Source: Neobacillus cucumis | GTDB lineage: Bacteria > Bacillota > Bacilli > Bacillales > Cytobacillaceae | NCBI RefSeq assembly: GCF_016908975.1 | Contig: NZ_JAFBEX010000015.1 | Span: 1 to 64,000, forward strand | Direction of reading: 5' to 3' | DNA: 64,000 nucleotides | Shown: piece after piece, positions 22,896 through 32,400 of the stretch | How the letters are laid out: each line of letters begins with the position of its first letter | Position numbering within the stretch: the stretch's first letter is position 1 | Program-made: the position numbers and the translations under genes | The notes under the pieces: model-generated | Databases searched by the model: none | What the model saw: only the letters and a program-made list of their open reading frames with translations | Told to the model about the DNA's origin: nothing

Positions 22896-24853
22896 TGTAT
22901 GATTTTATTTGATTGTAAATATCGGTCTTTATTATAGTTGTACTTTGACTGGTCAACTGGAACGAAACCTTTTGGAGTGTAAAACCGCAGTAAATCACCA
23001 TTAACCACTTTATCAGATAGAGTCAGCTTCATATTGACAATTTGCTGGTCCTTTTCAGCAGCAGCTAAAGATTCATTAGCGAGTTCCTGTCCTGTAGCAG
23101 TGTCATAGTATTTTCCTGCATTTGCGGTGATATTCGAACTAACAAAATCCCCATTACGGAAAGGGATCAAATCATCATGCTGTTTGGATAACAAATCTGT
23201 TCCAAATTGGATGTATGGAGACGAATCAATGCCCAACAAGTGAAGAAGTGTTGGAAGAAGATCAATCTGCCCACCGTATTCATGGTTTATTCCTCCCTTC
23301 ATTCCAGGAACGTGAATGAATAAAGGTACTCTTTGTAAACCTGTTCTTTCAAATGGAGTTATTTCTTTCCCCAAGATTTTTCCCATCTCTGGACTGTTTT
23401 CATTGGAGATTCCATAATGGTCCCCATATAAAATAACCATTGTATGGTCAGCCAATCCGGATTCTTTTAAGTCACTAAAAAATTGTTTTACAGCTTCGTC
23501 CGCATACCTGGCAGTTTGAAAATAAGAATCCACAGAAGAGACTCCAGTAGTAGCTGGTTCAATTGTGGCGTCTTTTTTAGCCATGTAAAACGGAAAATGG
23601 TTTGTTAAGGTAATAAACTTCGCATAAAACGGCTGTTTAAGCGTTTTCACGAGTGGCATGGACTGCTTTATAAATGGCTTATCCATTAGACCATACTCAG
23701 TAAGGTCATCAGCATTCATCTTGTAGTAACTAGAATCAAAGAACATATCATAACCAAACGATTTATAAATTTGATTCCGATTCCAAAAGCTTCCCGAGTT
23801 CCCATGAAATACGGCAGAGGAATAACCATGCTGACCCAATATAGCAGGTGCCGCCTGGTAAGTGTTTAACCCTTTTAACATAAAGGCAGAACCCTGAGAT
23901 AGCCCATATAACGAATTTTCCAGCATAAACTCAGCATCGGATGTTTTACCATGCGCTGTTTGATGAAAAAAATGATCAAAATAAAGTGTATGTTTATCCT
24001 TAGACAAGGAATTTAAAAATGGCGTCACTTCTACACCATTTAATCTGTAATTAATTAGAAAATTTTGAAAGGATTCTAGATGATAATAAATGACATTCAT
24101 GCCCTTGCCTTTTCCAAAATAGGCAGGATCCGGTTCAGCATAATGAGATCTTGTATAATTATCGACTTCTGTAATATCATTACTGTCAGCCATCACTCTC
24201 TGTGCCGATGCTTTGGTGCTTTGAACAACATCATTAAGCGCATAATTGTATAACCCTATGTATTTCACAAGGTAATTGTGGTCAAACTCTCTCGTTAATA
24301 ATTCTGGGCGGTCAATTTCTGCAAGACCTAAATTAGTACATAGGATCGTGACCGTTAGCGCATAAAAAGCAGATATATTCTTCCGTTTCAAATCTGTCAT
24401 CTGAATTTCTACAACTCTATAGCAGAGCAGTGCGATTAACAATAAAAAATCAATAAAAAATAGAAAGTCATATGGTTTTAACAAAGAAATGACACTGCCA
24501 CCTAAATCTCCTGCATTTTTTGTCTGAGTTAATGTGGGTAACGTAATATAATCATTAAAGAATCTGTAATATAAAATATTGCTATATAACAGAACAGATA
24601 AAAGAAAATAAATAACCATTAACCATCTATACTTTTTTCGTCCCTTCACAAAGAAGGAAAGACCTAAAAAAAGTAGTACAGAACCTAGAGGATTAATAAA
24701 TAAAAGAAACTGCTGGAATGGACTTTCCATTCCTAATTTAAACTGGGTTAGTTGAGTTAAGTATGTTTTAATCCACAGGAAGAACACTGCTAAAACAAAA
24801 AAGCCAAAATACGTATTAATATATTTTTGACCTTTTCGAAACATTTTTTTCAT
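22883..24853 (-). CDS. Lipoteichoic acid synthase (LtaS family)
   Basis: 656 residues: five N-terminal membrane helices (to about residue 185), a linker, and an extracellular sulfatase-like domain from about 250. The catalytic residues of LtaS are present: Glu in YYHLESFQNF, the nucleophilic Thr in GKTSDAEF, and Asp-His in YGDHYG. LtaS polymerises glycerol phosphate from phosphatidylglycerol on the outside of the membrane. AGAGGTGAGCC precedes ATG. It overlaps the 3' end of the MFS gene by 38 bp and so is translationally linked with it. Bacillus encodes several LtaS paralogues (LtaS, YfnI, YqgS, YvgJ); I cannot tell which. Confidence 0.92.
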   Translation of the reverse strand: MKKMFRKGQKYINTYFGFFVLAVFFLWIKTYLTQLTQFKLGMESPFQQFLLFINPLGSVLLFLGLSFFVKGRKKYRWLMVIYFLLSVLLYSNILYYRFFNDYITLPTLTQTKNAGDLGGSVISLLKPYDFLFFIDFLLLIALLCYRVVEIQMTDLKRKNISAFYALTVTILCTNLGLAEIDRPELLTREFDHNYLVKYIGLYNYALNDVVQSTKASAQRVMADSNDITEVDNYTRSHYAEPDPAYFGKGKGMNVIYYHLESFQNFLINYRLNGVEVTPFLNSLSKDKHTLYFDHFFHQTAHGKTSDAEFMLENSLYGLSQGSAFMLKGLNTYQAAPAILGQHGYSSAVFHGNSGSFWNRNQIYKSFGYDMFFDSSYYKMNADDLTEYGLMDKPFIKQSMPLVKTLKQPFYAKFITLTNHFPFYMAKKDATIEPATTGVSSVDSYFQTARYADEAVKQFFSDLKESGLADHTMVILYGDHYGISNENSPEMGKILGKEITPFERTGLQRVPLFIHVPGMKGGINHEYGGQIDLLPTLLHLLGIDSSPYIQFGTDLLSKQHDDLIPFRNGDFVSSNITANAGKYYDTATGQELANESLAAAEKDQQIVNMKLTLSDKVVNGDLLRFYTPKGFVPVDQSKYNYNKDRYLQSNKIIQKSR

Positions 24854-26264
24854 GGCTCACCTCTAACTCATTGGATCTCTGCCTTAATGTTTCTTTCACA
24901 TGATGTATATCAGACATATTTTTTTTCGCCATAAAAAAATAACATAAAGCAGACGGAATAAGAAAAATCTGTAAGACGGATAAGCTAATGGCATAACCAT
25001 TTGGTCCTTGATAGTGGTTTGAAAGAATCCCCAACAGTATGCCGAATCCCAAGTTCCCAATAGTTCTACCTAAACTATTGAAAAGATTTGCCACACTAAA
25101 GGCAGTTCCTCGATGTTCTGGAAGATTCACATCCGTTATGAGAGCAAGCCAGTTTGGCGTGTTTGCAGACTGCGCCGCAGAAGCAGCTAAAGATAAGACA
25201 AATAGTAATGCCATCCATGGATTGATGAAAATTTGTTTAATTAATTGAACAAAAATGAAAATCGCGTTAGAATCACTAGGCAGCTTTAGGTTGTCCATTG
25301 GAGTGTTAAACATCCAAATATAAAAAGGCATGGTGAGAATGACAAAAATAGACGTAAATAAAGCTCTTCCCTTATACGATTTTTTTTGAAACCTGTCACC
25401 AAGATGTCCAAAATAAACCGAAGTCATCCCGCCAATTTGAAAAATGGCATAAAGATAACCTGAAGCAATCATTGCTGTTTCCACACTATAGCCTTGCTGT
25501 TGAATTTTAAAAATAAACAGGGTAGGAATCCATATTAGACTTCCTGTTGCAATATTCATAAAAAAGGCCTGTAAAAATAGAAACACATTACTTTTTTTCC
25601 ATAAGATTGAGGTGATATGCTTTGTTTCAATAAGATACGTATAGGACTGGCCCTTTTTCACAAGTTCCTTCAGTTCAGGGTCTGACTGACCACGCGATGG
25701 TTCTTCTACAAAAAAATATAAAAAAATGAGTAAAAAACCAATGAAACCTACAATTTCAAAAGGCCATCTCCAACTATGGCTAGTTGCAGTTAAAGAAGCC
25801 AAAAGAGAGCCGATGATCCCTCCCAACCCCTGTGCCATGCCCCAAAGACTTAAAACCATACCCCGTTTTTCATAGTGAATATAGTCCGTTAATATACTAA
25901 ACCCTATTGAGGCGATACAGCCTAAACCAATCCCGGTGAAAATTTGAAAGAGAAGCAACTGAAAATAACTTTTGCTTATGGCTGTTAGAAAGACGGATAC
26001 AACCCAAATAAGTGTTCCAATCATTATTAGTCTTTTTCGCTTGAATTTCCCAGAGAGATAGCCCCAATATACGGAAGATACTGCTGTAAATAAGATATTT
26101 ACCGCAGACACAATTCCTAATTTAGAAATGCCCACATTTAGGTCCTGTGCTATATATTTAAAAAGTGGTGGAAATAAGCCAATGATGATATTATCAAATG
26201 CTGCCAGGGCAATAAATACGGCGATTGTGAAATATGTTTTGGAAACTTTACTTTTTAAATACAT
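24816..26264 (-). CDS. MFS transporter upstream of LtaS
   Basis: 482 residues with about 12 membrane helices, the MFS loop GYLSGKFKRKR after TM2, a duplicated GHLGDRFQKKS motif in the second half and a glycine-rich TM5 (WGMAQGLGGIIGSLL). A basic cytoplasmic tail follows TM12. It resembles the spinster-like group. Position directly before LtaS and 126 bp downstream of a MGDG-synthase-type glycosyltransferase suggests a lipid-anchor flippase, as LtaA is in staphylococci; that is inference. The overlap with LtaS supports an operon. Confidence 0.82.
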   Translation of the reverse strand: MYLKSKVSKTYFTIAVFIALAAFDNIIIGLFPPLFKYIAQDLNVGISKLGIVSAVNILFTAVSSVYWGYLSGKFKRKRLIMIGTLIWVVSVFLTAISKSYFQLLLFQIFTGIGLGCIASIGFSILTDYIHYEKRGMVLSLWGMAQGLGGIIGSLLASLTATSHSWRWPFEIVGFIGFLLIFLYFFVEEPSRGQSDPELKELVKKGQSYTYLIETKHITSILWKKSNVFLFLQAFFMNIATGSLIWIPTLFIFKIQQQGYSVETAMIASGYLYAIFQIGGMTSVYFGHLGDRFQKKSYKGRALFTSIFVILTMPFYIWMFNTPMDNLKLPSDSNAIFIFVQLIKQIFINPWMALLFVLSLAASAAQSANTPNWLALITDVNLPEHRGTAFSVANLFNSLGRTIGNLGFGILLGILSNHYQGPNGYAISLSVLQIFLIPSALCYFFMAKKNMSDIHHVKETLRQRSNELEVSHEKNVSKRSKIY

Positions 26265-26321
26265 TTAACACCTTTATTCTAAAGATTTTATCCTTTTGTT
26301 TATTTACCAACATATAGAAAA

Positions 26322-26347
26322 GGTGTGGAACCCAAGAGTTCCTCACC
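26322..26347 (-). terminator. Possible attenuating terminator
   Basis: GGTG.GGAAC and GTTCC.CACC arms with TTTTC after them on the minus strand. It lies between the glycosyltransferase stop (26391) and the MFS start (26264), so it may limit read-through between them. Confidence 0.6.
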
Positions 26348-26390
26348 AAAAATTTTTCTTGTTATTATTATAAAACTTTCTAGCTGCCGA

Positions 26391-27527
26391 TTATGCAAGC
26401 TGGCGCGATTTTCTTTCAGATAGATTTTCTACATTTAATAGGAATTCAATAATCTCTTCTGCCACATGAGGCTTTATGTAATTTTTTTGACAATCAATAA
26501 TTGCTTTTAATTTTTCAGCATCATTTTCAAGCAACTGGCTGATTGTAAGTTTAATTTCACTTGTTCCCTCGCATATTACGCCCAAATTTAACTTCTCTGC
26601 AAAGTTTGGGTTGTCCTCTTCTTGGCCTGGTAAAGCTCCAGTAATAATTATGGGGGTATTGGAAGAAATCGCCTCAAACATTACATTTGGGCTTCCTCTT
26701 GTAAATGCTATGTCTGATTCAAACATAAGATCTTGGATATTTTCAGTAAACCCAAATATCTCAACCTTATTTCCATATTTGTTAAGGAGCGATTCTTCTA
26801 AAATGGATTTTAGCTTTTTATTTCTTCCAGCTACAATTTTTACATGGCAATCAAAATCATTCAGCAGTATTTCAGCAATGTTCAGCATATTCCCTGAACC
26901 TTCACCACCGCTCATGATTAAGCATTTTAATGGTCCACCACCACTATAACTAATTTTTTTATTCGTGCTGCCTCTAAAAAATCTCGAACGAACTGGAAAT
27001 CCTAGGACTTTAATTTTTTCTGCCGGTAAGCCATAACAGATACATTTGTCCCGCGCTTCGATCGTTGGACTGATTGTATAGTCCGCTCGTTTATCGGCCC
27101 AAAGCGGGGAAATGTTAACAAGATCGGCGATAAGAACAAAGAAAGGTATTTTAATATTTTGTTTTTCTAAAATATTTAGAATGGATCCATTAAAATTTGG
27201 ATGTACAGATAAAATGATATCAGGTTTTATATCATTCAATACTTTTAAAAAGTTTTTCGTTATTTGAAGTTCGATAAAACTATTTATCAATTCTGGGTTT
27301 TTAGCAGAAAAGTTAAATACCATTTCCCATAAATTTTCTGACATTCTTGTTATAGGTCCATATGCCTTACCAATTTTCATCAAAAAATTTCCACCAAGTG
27401 AAAAGCCATCTATTACGCTAACCTCAATATCAGTATCTTGATTAAATTTTTCATTCAAAGATTCTGTAATACTTTTATGTCCATGCCCCGTATTATCAGA
27501 AGAAATTATTAATACTTTTTTTATCAT
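26391..27527 (-). CDS. MGDG-synthase/UgtP-type glycosyltransferase
   Basis: About 378 residues. The N-terminal half has the MGDG synthase signature (DNTGHGHKSITESL, then VNISPLW) and the C-terminal half a GT28-like UDP-sugar domain (CLIMSGGEGSGNML and FTRGSPNVMFEA). The fold transfers sugar from a UDP donor to a lipid acceptor such as diacylglycerol. ATG 27527 has GGTGGGG upstream; the frame extends 8 codons further to 27551. Because it lies next to an MFS and LtaS, glycolipid anchor synthesis is likely. Confidence 0.85.
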   Translation of the reverse strand: MIKKVLIISSDNTGHGHKSITESLNEKFNQDTDIEVSVIDGFSLGGNFLMKIGKAYGPITRMSENLWEMVFNFSAKNPELINSFIELQITKNFLKVLNDIKPDIILSVHPNFNGSILNILEKQNIKIPFFVLIADLVNISPLWADKRADYTISPTIEARDKCICYGLPAEKIKVLGFPVRSRFFRGSTNKKISYSGGGPLKCLIMSGGEGSGNMLNIAEILLNDFDCHVKIVAGRNKKLKSILEESLLNKYGNKVEIFGFTENIQDLMFESDIAFTRGSPNVMFEAISSNTPIIITGALPGQEEDNPNFAEKLNLGVICEGTSEIKLTISQLLENDAEKLKAIIDCQKNYIKPHVAEEIIEFLLNVENLSERKSRQLA

Positions 27528-27899
27528 AAATTTTACCCCACCTAAATCCAAATATCACCATCTATTAGTTTACTATCGTATTGAAAAAAATTTATGTAAT
27601 AAACACATTTAACATGGTAAATATCCAAATTTATTGCTCTAACATTTTTTTCTAATCCCTAACCTTTAATATATACACTATTTATGTAAAAAAAAAAGTA
27701 ATTTATATTAATTTTGCATTAATATTTTATTAAAATGGCAAAAATGAAAACGTTAGGAGTATCTTCCTAAATAGAATAAAACAAATGGTATCATTCTGTC
27801 ATTAAATAAATGGCATGTTAGTTCAAATAATAATAGTACACCCTCCTTTAAAAGATTAGGTATAATAAAATTGAGCAAATTTAGAAAGGGGTCCTAAAA

Positions 27900-28949
27900 A
27901 TGGGGCTAATAAATCCAGAGGAAACAACCAAGTTGATAGCTGATTTAGTATCGATTCCGAGCCCATCTGGCAATACGAACGAAGTTATTACCTTTGTTGA
28001 AAATTTCCTTAAAGAATTACAGATTCCTGCCTATCGAAATCGCAAAGGCGGCATCATTGCCACAATTGAAGGACAAGATACCAGCAAACACCGAATGCTG
28101 ACCGCACATGTTGACACCCTTGGAGCCATGGTAAAGGAAATAAAAGCAAATGGAAGATTAAAAATAGACCTCATTGGCGGTTTTAGGTATAACTCCATCG
28201 AGGGTGAATACTGTCAAATTGAAACCCAAAGCGGCAAAAAATATACAGGAACCATTCTTATGCATCAAACCTCTGTCCATGTTTATAAAGACGCCGGCAA
28301 AGCCGAACGAAATCAGGACAATATGGAAATAAGAATTGACGAAAAAGTACATACAGCTGAAGAAGTACGGACACTCGGCATTGAAGTGGGAGACTTTGTT
28401 TCGTTTGATCCACGGTGTGAAATCACTCCAAGCGGCTATATTAAATCACGCCATTTGGATGATAAGGCGAGTGTAGGCATACTACTGCAATTGATTAAGC
28501 AACTTGTTGAAGAAGGAATTACATTACCGTATACCACCCATTTCTTAATATCTAACAATGAGGAAATTGGGTATGGTGGCAACTCCAATATATCCCCAGA
28601 AACGGTGGAATACTTGGCAGTTGATATGGGAGCAATAGGTGACGGACAGTCTACCAATGAATATACCGTTTCCATTTGTGTAAAGGATTCCAGCGGACCC
28701 TATCATTATGGATTACGTAAACAATTGATCCATCTTGCCCAAGAAAATAATATCGGGTACAAACTTGATATATATCCCTTCTACGGCTCTGATGCCTCTG
28801 CGGCGATTCGTTCAGGTCATGACATTGTACATGGCTTAATCGGACCGGGTATCGACTCATCCCATGCGTTTGAACGGACACATATTTCTTCCCTTGAAAA
28901 TACAGCTAAACTTTTATATTTCTATGTTCAATCCGAGTTAGTGATTTAA
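27900..28949 (+). CDS. M42-family metallopeptidase
   Basis: 349 residues, cytoplasmic, with the two-metal aminopeptidase residues: His in TAHVDTLG (about 69), Asp in RHLDDKAS (about 184), Glu-Glu in NNEEIGYGG (about 220), Asp in VDMGAIG and a late His in SSHAFERTH. M42 enzymes are tetrahedral Co/Zn aminopeptidases (glutamyl aminopeptidase/FrvX group). AAAGGGG precedes ATG and a TATAAT lies about 35 bp upstream. The preceding 348-bp gap (27552-27899) is AT-rich with no gene or clear site apart from this promoter. Confidence 0.9.
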   Translation: MGLINPEETTKLIADLVSIPSPSGNTNEVITFVENFLKELQIPAYRNRKGGIIATIEGQDTSKHRMLTAHVDTLGAMVKEIKANGRLKIDLIGGFRYNSIEGEYCQIETQSGKKYTGTILMHQTSVHVYKDAGKAERNQDNMEIRIDEKVHTAEEVRTLGIEVGDFVSFDPRCEITPSGYIKSRHLDDKASVGILLQLIKQLVEEGITLPYTTHFLISNNEEIGYGGNSNISPETVEYLAVDMGAIGDGQSTNEYTVSICVKDSSGPYHYGLRKQLIHLAQENNIGYKLDIYPFYGSDASAAIRSGHDIVHGLIGPGIDSSHAFERTHISSLENTAKLLYFYVQSELVI

Positions 28950-28966
28950 TCCCTTTTTCTCCAAAA

Positions 28967-29000
28967 ACAACAGCCGGAGTTCTTACTCCAGTTGTTGTTT
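28967..29000 (+). terminator. Terminator of the M42 peptidase gene
   Basis: AACAAC.CCGGAGT and ACTCC.GTTGTTGTT arms with a short TCTT loop and a T-run. Confidence 0.8.
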
Positions 29001-29110
29001 ACATCTTTAACTAAACCATCTAGAATTTTTTCCTCCAGAAAGCGTTTCTCATTTAATTCTCATAAATGCCCTTTATAATCATAAAAAATGGAAAAGGAGG
29101 TGTGATAATC

Positions 29111-29699
29111 TTGAAACAGGATTCCCTTTCACAAAGGAAAAATGGCTTCTTGGCTAACTCTATCCCTAATCCAAAAGAACGAAAACTAATTAATCATTTT
29201 CTAATCATCACATTTGGATTGTTTACTATTTACCGAAGTACTATTTGTCTATTTGTATCGTAATCAATTAATGACACAAGATTTCAGACAATATAAAGGA
29301 ACCTTTAAACAGTTTGGTTCGATTGCACAAATCGGTTTCTATGCTGCCCTCTCTATTTATCCAATCTTTCTAATAATGAAAAATAAACAGTTGAAAAGTC
29401 TAAAATGGGGAGCGGTTGAGTTAAATACCATTTTACAATTTGTTGGAAAGTTAGTCCGTAAATGGCATGTTCCGTTTGCTCTACTTTCAACAGGAGTTGT
29501 GTTACTCCATGTCAATTTAGCGATTTTGAGAGGATTTAAACTGGACTTTTCTTATATTTCAGGAATGGTTGCAGCCCTAGGACTTCTTCCATTACTTTAT
29601 ATGGGGCTCAAGCGCTTTAAACGAAAGGATCATAATTGGCATTTCATACTCGCAATGATTTTCTTCATTTTATTTTTTATCCATGCCAATTTTTCGTAA
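29111..29699 (+). pseudogene. Split heme-like membrane protein (frameshift)
   Basis: TTG at 29111 with AAGGAGGTG upstream starts a frame (QDSLSQRKNGFLANSIPNPKE, then HFLIITF) that ends at 29263. A second frame from about 29214 carries LLFTEVLFVYLYRN and continues for about 150 residues with four or five membrane helices. Joining them near 29212 restores a smooth first helix. Conserved-looking His residues in VRKWHVPFA, VVLLHVNLA and FFIHANF fit a cytochrome b561 or ferric-reductase-like fold; this is inference. It sits 81 bp before tatA. A real frameshift or one sequencing error would explain the split. Confidence 0.7.
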
Positions 29700-29780
29700 C
29701 ATTTCCTTACTAGAACGATTAATGAAATCGCGTTATAATGACATATGATTGAATAATACTCATCACTAGGAGATGAAAGA

Positions 29781-29996
29781 ATGTTTTCTAACATTGGTGT
29801 TCCAGGCTTGATTTTAATTCTTACAGTGGCATTAGTTATTTTTGGACCTAACAAACTCCCTGAAATTGGACGGGCATTCGGTAAATCGATTCGCGAGTTC
29901 AAAAAAGCGACTGAAGGCATTGCGGATGATATCAAAGAAGAAATCAAAGAAGATATTATTGAAGCTAAAAAAGAACCTATCAACTTAAAAAAATAA
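29781..29996 (+). CDS. tatA: Twin-arginine translocase subunit TatA
   Basis: 71 residues with the TatA/E layout: one N-terminal membrane helix ([17 protein letters not shown]), the [15 protein letters not shown] hinge and amphipathic helix, then a charged tail. TatA oligomers form the path for folded proteins with twin-arginine signals, together with TatC. No tatC is adjacent here. AGGAG lies 7-8 bases before ATG. The upstream split membrane protein is possibly a Tat-linked redox partner, which is speculative. Confidence 0.92.
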   Translation: MFSNIGVPGLILILTVALVIFGPNKLPEIGRAFGKSIREFKKATEGIADDIKEEIKEDIIEAKKEPINLKK

Positions 29997-30003
29997 GGAT
30001 AAC

Positions 30004-30037
30004 AAGAGGCATCCCATTTTGAAAAGAGATGCCTCTT
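30004..30037. terminator. Terminator between tatA and the 30055 gene
   Basis: AAGAGGCATC and GATGCCTCTT arms and eight T. Bidirectional use is likely since the genes converge. Confidence 0.85.
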
Positions 30038-30054
30038 TTTTTTACCTCTTATGA

Positions 30055-30600
30055 TTATTTTGCTAATTTTTCTTTCATTAACTGATTTTGCTGCTTGGTT
30101 TGCTCTAACAACTTGTTTAAAAGAATGGCTGCCTGTTTGCTATCCTTATTATCAACAGCAATCCTTAACTCATGGAAGGTTTTCCAATGTCCCATCTCTT
30201 TCCCTCCATGTGCTTGTTTAATGAACTCCTCTTTTGTGATCTTACCTGCTTCAAACTGTTTTTTTAATTGTTCCATTTTTGCCATTCTTTCCTTTTTCCA
30301 TTGCTCACGCTTGGCTGCATTTTTCGGACTCATCCATTGGCTGCGGAGATTTTTCTTTTCCTCGAGCACTTTGGTCCATTCTGCCTTTTTTTCTGGAGTA
30401 TATTGGTTTACCCAGGCAAGGAGCTTTTGCTCTCTTTCAGCCATCATGGCTTGCCAATCTTTATGGGTCCTCTTCTGGTATTTCCCATCCTGACAATCAC
30501 ACGGTTTTTCTTCATGATTGACTGGAACCATATCATTCGCTAATGCAAATGATGGCATTATTAAAAAAGCTAATGTAAAAACTAATCCCTTCAGTTTCAT
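30055..30600 (-). CDS. Secreted Lys/Glu-rich helical protein
   Basis: About 181 residues with a signal peptide (MKLKGLVFTLAFLIMPSFALA) and then a CDCQDG motif and long charged helices (AEREQKLLAWVNQYTPEKKAEW; GKITKEEFIKQAHGG). The layout resembles SHOCT-like or CpxP/Spy-type secreted helical proteins, but I cannot assign it. I chose ATG 30600 because AAGGAG precedes it; the frame opens at 30624. Confidence 0.65.
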   Translation of the reverse strand: MKLKGLVFTLAFLIMPSFALANDMVPVNHEEKPCDCQDGKYQKRTHKDWQAMMAEREQKLLAWVNQYTPEKKAEWTKVLEEKKNLRSQWMSPKNAAKREQWKKERMAKMEQLKKQFEAGKITKEEFIKQAHGGKEMGHWKTFHELRIAVDNKDSKQAAILLNKLLEQTKQQNQLMKEKLAK

Positions 30601-30748
30601 CACATAACTCCTTCCATTAGTCAAAAAACTCTCTTAAGTACGGGATTATCATGCCCTTTTTTTAAAAAAATTTACCAAATTGACAAATTTTTTGTAAAAT
30701 ACACTTGAGAAATTTTATTAAATGACGTAATCTATAATCATAAATTAA

Positions 30749-30821
30749 TTGTGAATATTTTCACAAAAGGTTAGAGTTCTGCTCGTTTTTTTTAACGCTT
30801 TTAATGTGAATTTTTTCACAA
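30749..30821 (+). promoter_or_regulatory. Two Rex operators
   Basis: TTGTGAATATTTTCACAA (30749-30766) is a perfect Rex box (TTGTGAA-N4-TTCACAA). ATGTGAATTTTTTCACAA (30804-30821) matches at 17 of 18. Rex senses NADH/NAD+ and represses respiratory genes when NADH is low. Both lie in the 232-bp region before the NADH dehydrogenase, so this gene should rise when NADH accumulates. Confidence 0.85.
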
Positions 30822-30856
30822 ATAGATAGATAAAAAAGGTTTGGAGTGGGGAGTTT

Positions 30857-32089
30857 ATGAAAAAGCCAAAAGTTGTTATCTTAGGTGCCGGATATGGCGG
30901 GGTTATCACAACTACTAGTCTTGAAAAGTTATTAAAATCAGAAGAAGCAGATGTTACCCTAATTAATAAACATCAGTATCATTACATTACAACACAGTTA
31001 CATAAAACAGTTGTTGGAACAGCCTCTGATCGTCAAATTGCGATGTCTATTCCTGAACTTATTAATCCTAGAAAAACTCACTTTTTACAAGCAACCGTAT
31101 CATCCGTTGACACTAAAAACCAAGAAGTACACCTTGAAGACGGAAACACGGTTCCATATGATTATCTTTTAATCTCATTAGGATTTGAAGTTGAAACATA
31201 CGGAACACCTGGTATTAAAGAAAATGCATTCCAGATTAGAAGTTTTAGAAGCTCAAAAGCTATATATAATCAAATTATTAAACAATTCAACTTATATAAA
31301 CAAGATCAAGATCCTTCCCGTTTAACCTTTGTCGTGGCAGGAGGCGGCTTTACTGGTATTGAACTGATGGGTGAGCTTGCAGATGGTCTGCCAAAACTAT
31401 GTAAAGAATACCATATTCCATTTGAAAAAGTTAAAATCGTAGCAATCAAGGCAGCTCCATCTGTGCTTCCGTTCTTCCCTAAACAGTCCATTGAGTATAC
31501 AACTGAAGTATTAGAGAAAATGAATATCGAATTAATTACAGGTAGAAAGATTCTTGAATGTACTCCTGAAAAGGTTGTTATCGAACCCAATTGCGAGATT
31601 CCAACTAAAACATTAATTTGGTCTTGCGGTGTAAAGGGAAACACGATTGTTCATAATTGGGGGTTGCCAATTGTAAGAGGTAAGATTGCCGTGGATCCTG
31701 ATCTTCGGGTTAAAAACATGAAGAATGTCTTTAGTTTAGGAGACTGCTCCCTATTTATGAAGGATGAAAAGAATGCATTAGCTCCTACTGCTCAAGTTGC
31801 ACTTCAGCAAGCACCTGTTTGTGCCAAAAATATCGTAGCACTGATTCGCGGTGAAGCTTTACAGAGATTTGAATATCACAATAAGGGTTCTGTTGCATCC
31901 ATTGGACTCAAAGTTGGTGTAGGTCGTGTTGGCAACATCTGCTTATCTGGCATTATCGGAGCGTTCATGAAACACGTCATAGAAGCTCGTTATCTCTTCC
32001 ATTTAGGCGGTCCAGCGTTAATGATGAAGCAGCATTTTGGTGTCAATCGTACACCAATCCAAGTAACTGTAAAGAGTAAAAATCATTAA
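30857..32089 (+). CDS. Type II NADH dehydrogenase (Ndh-like)
   Basis: 410 residues. Two Rossmann motifs are visible, GAGYGG (about 10-15) for FAD and VAGGGFTGIELMGE (about 163-176) for NADH, plus the FAD-binding SLGDCSLF and APTAQVALQQA motifs. The enzyme passes electrons from NADH to quinone at the inner face of the membrane without pumping protons. GGAGTGGGGAG precedes ATG. The two Rex boxes upstream mirror the Rex-Ndh control loop known in B. subtilis. Related paralogues are YumB and YutJ. Confidence 0.9.
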   Translation: MKKPKVVILGAGYGGVITTTSLEKLLKSEEADVTLINKHQYHYITTQLHKTVVGTASDRQIAMSIPELINPRKTHFLQATVSSVDTKNQEVHLEDGNTVPYDYLLISLGFEVETYGTPGIKENAFQIRSFRSSKAIYNQIIKQFNLYKQDQDPSRLTFVVAGGGFTGIELMGELADGLPKLCKEYHIPFEKVKIVAIKAAPSVLPFFPKQSIEYTTEVLEKMNIELITGRKILECTPEKVVIEPNCEIPTKTLIWSCGVKGNTIVHNWGLPIVRGKIAVDPDLRVKNMKNVFSLGDCSLFMKDEKNALAPTAQVALQQAPVCAKNIVALIRGEALQRFEYHNKGSVASIGLKVGVGRVGNICLSGIIGAFMKHVIEARYLFHLGGPALMMKQHFGVNRTPIQVTVKSKNH

Positions 32090-32188
32090 TGTTCGTTTTC
32101 TGGCGTAGGATCCCCCCTCCTATCAGCCATCGATTAAATAGAACATCCCAAAATTAATTGCCTTTCCCCCTAGATTTTGAAGGCAAAA

Positions 32189-32219
32189 AGCCCCATTCCA
32201 CTACAGTGTGGATGGGGCT
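32189..32219 (+). terminator. Terminator after the NADH dehydrogenase
   Basis: AGCCCCAT.CCAC and GTG.GGATGGGGCT arms followed by AATTTTATTT. Confidence 0.75.
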
Positions 32220-32242
32220 AATTTTATTTATATTAGATAGCA

Positions 32243-32382
32243 TTTCGACTTCGAAAATTGTCCAGCTTCAGGCGCCATCGGCTCGAGGTCACAAGCCAAT
32301 CCGTCCAAAAGGTTAAAGAACAACCTTTCAGCCGGCTCGTCTTGTGCTTGTCGCCGATAGGCAGGCGCCTTACGCTTTTCTT
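32243..32382. repeat. Dispersed palindromic repeat, copy 1
   Basis: About 140 bp beginning TTTCGACTTCGAAAATTG, continuing TCCAGCTTCAGGCG, with internal complementary parts (GCCGGCTCGTCTTG; TGTCGCCGATAGGC) and ending ACGCTTTTCTT. A second copy lies inverted at 35688-35951. I recall similar sequences from many Bacillaceae genomes. It occupies most of the 32090-32400 gap. Confidence 0.8.
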
Positions 32383-32400
32383 ATTAGCAGAAGGTTCTTA

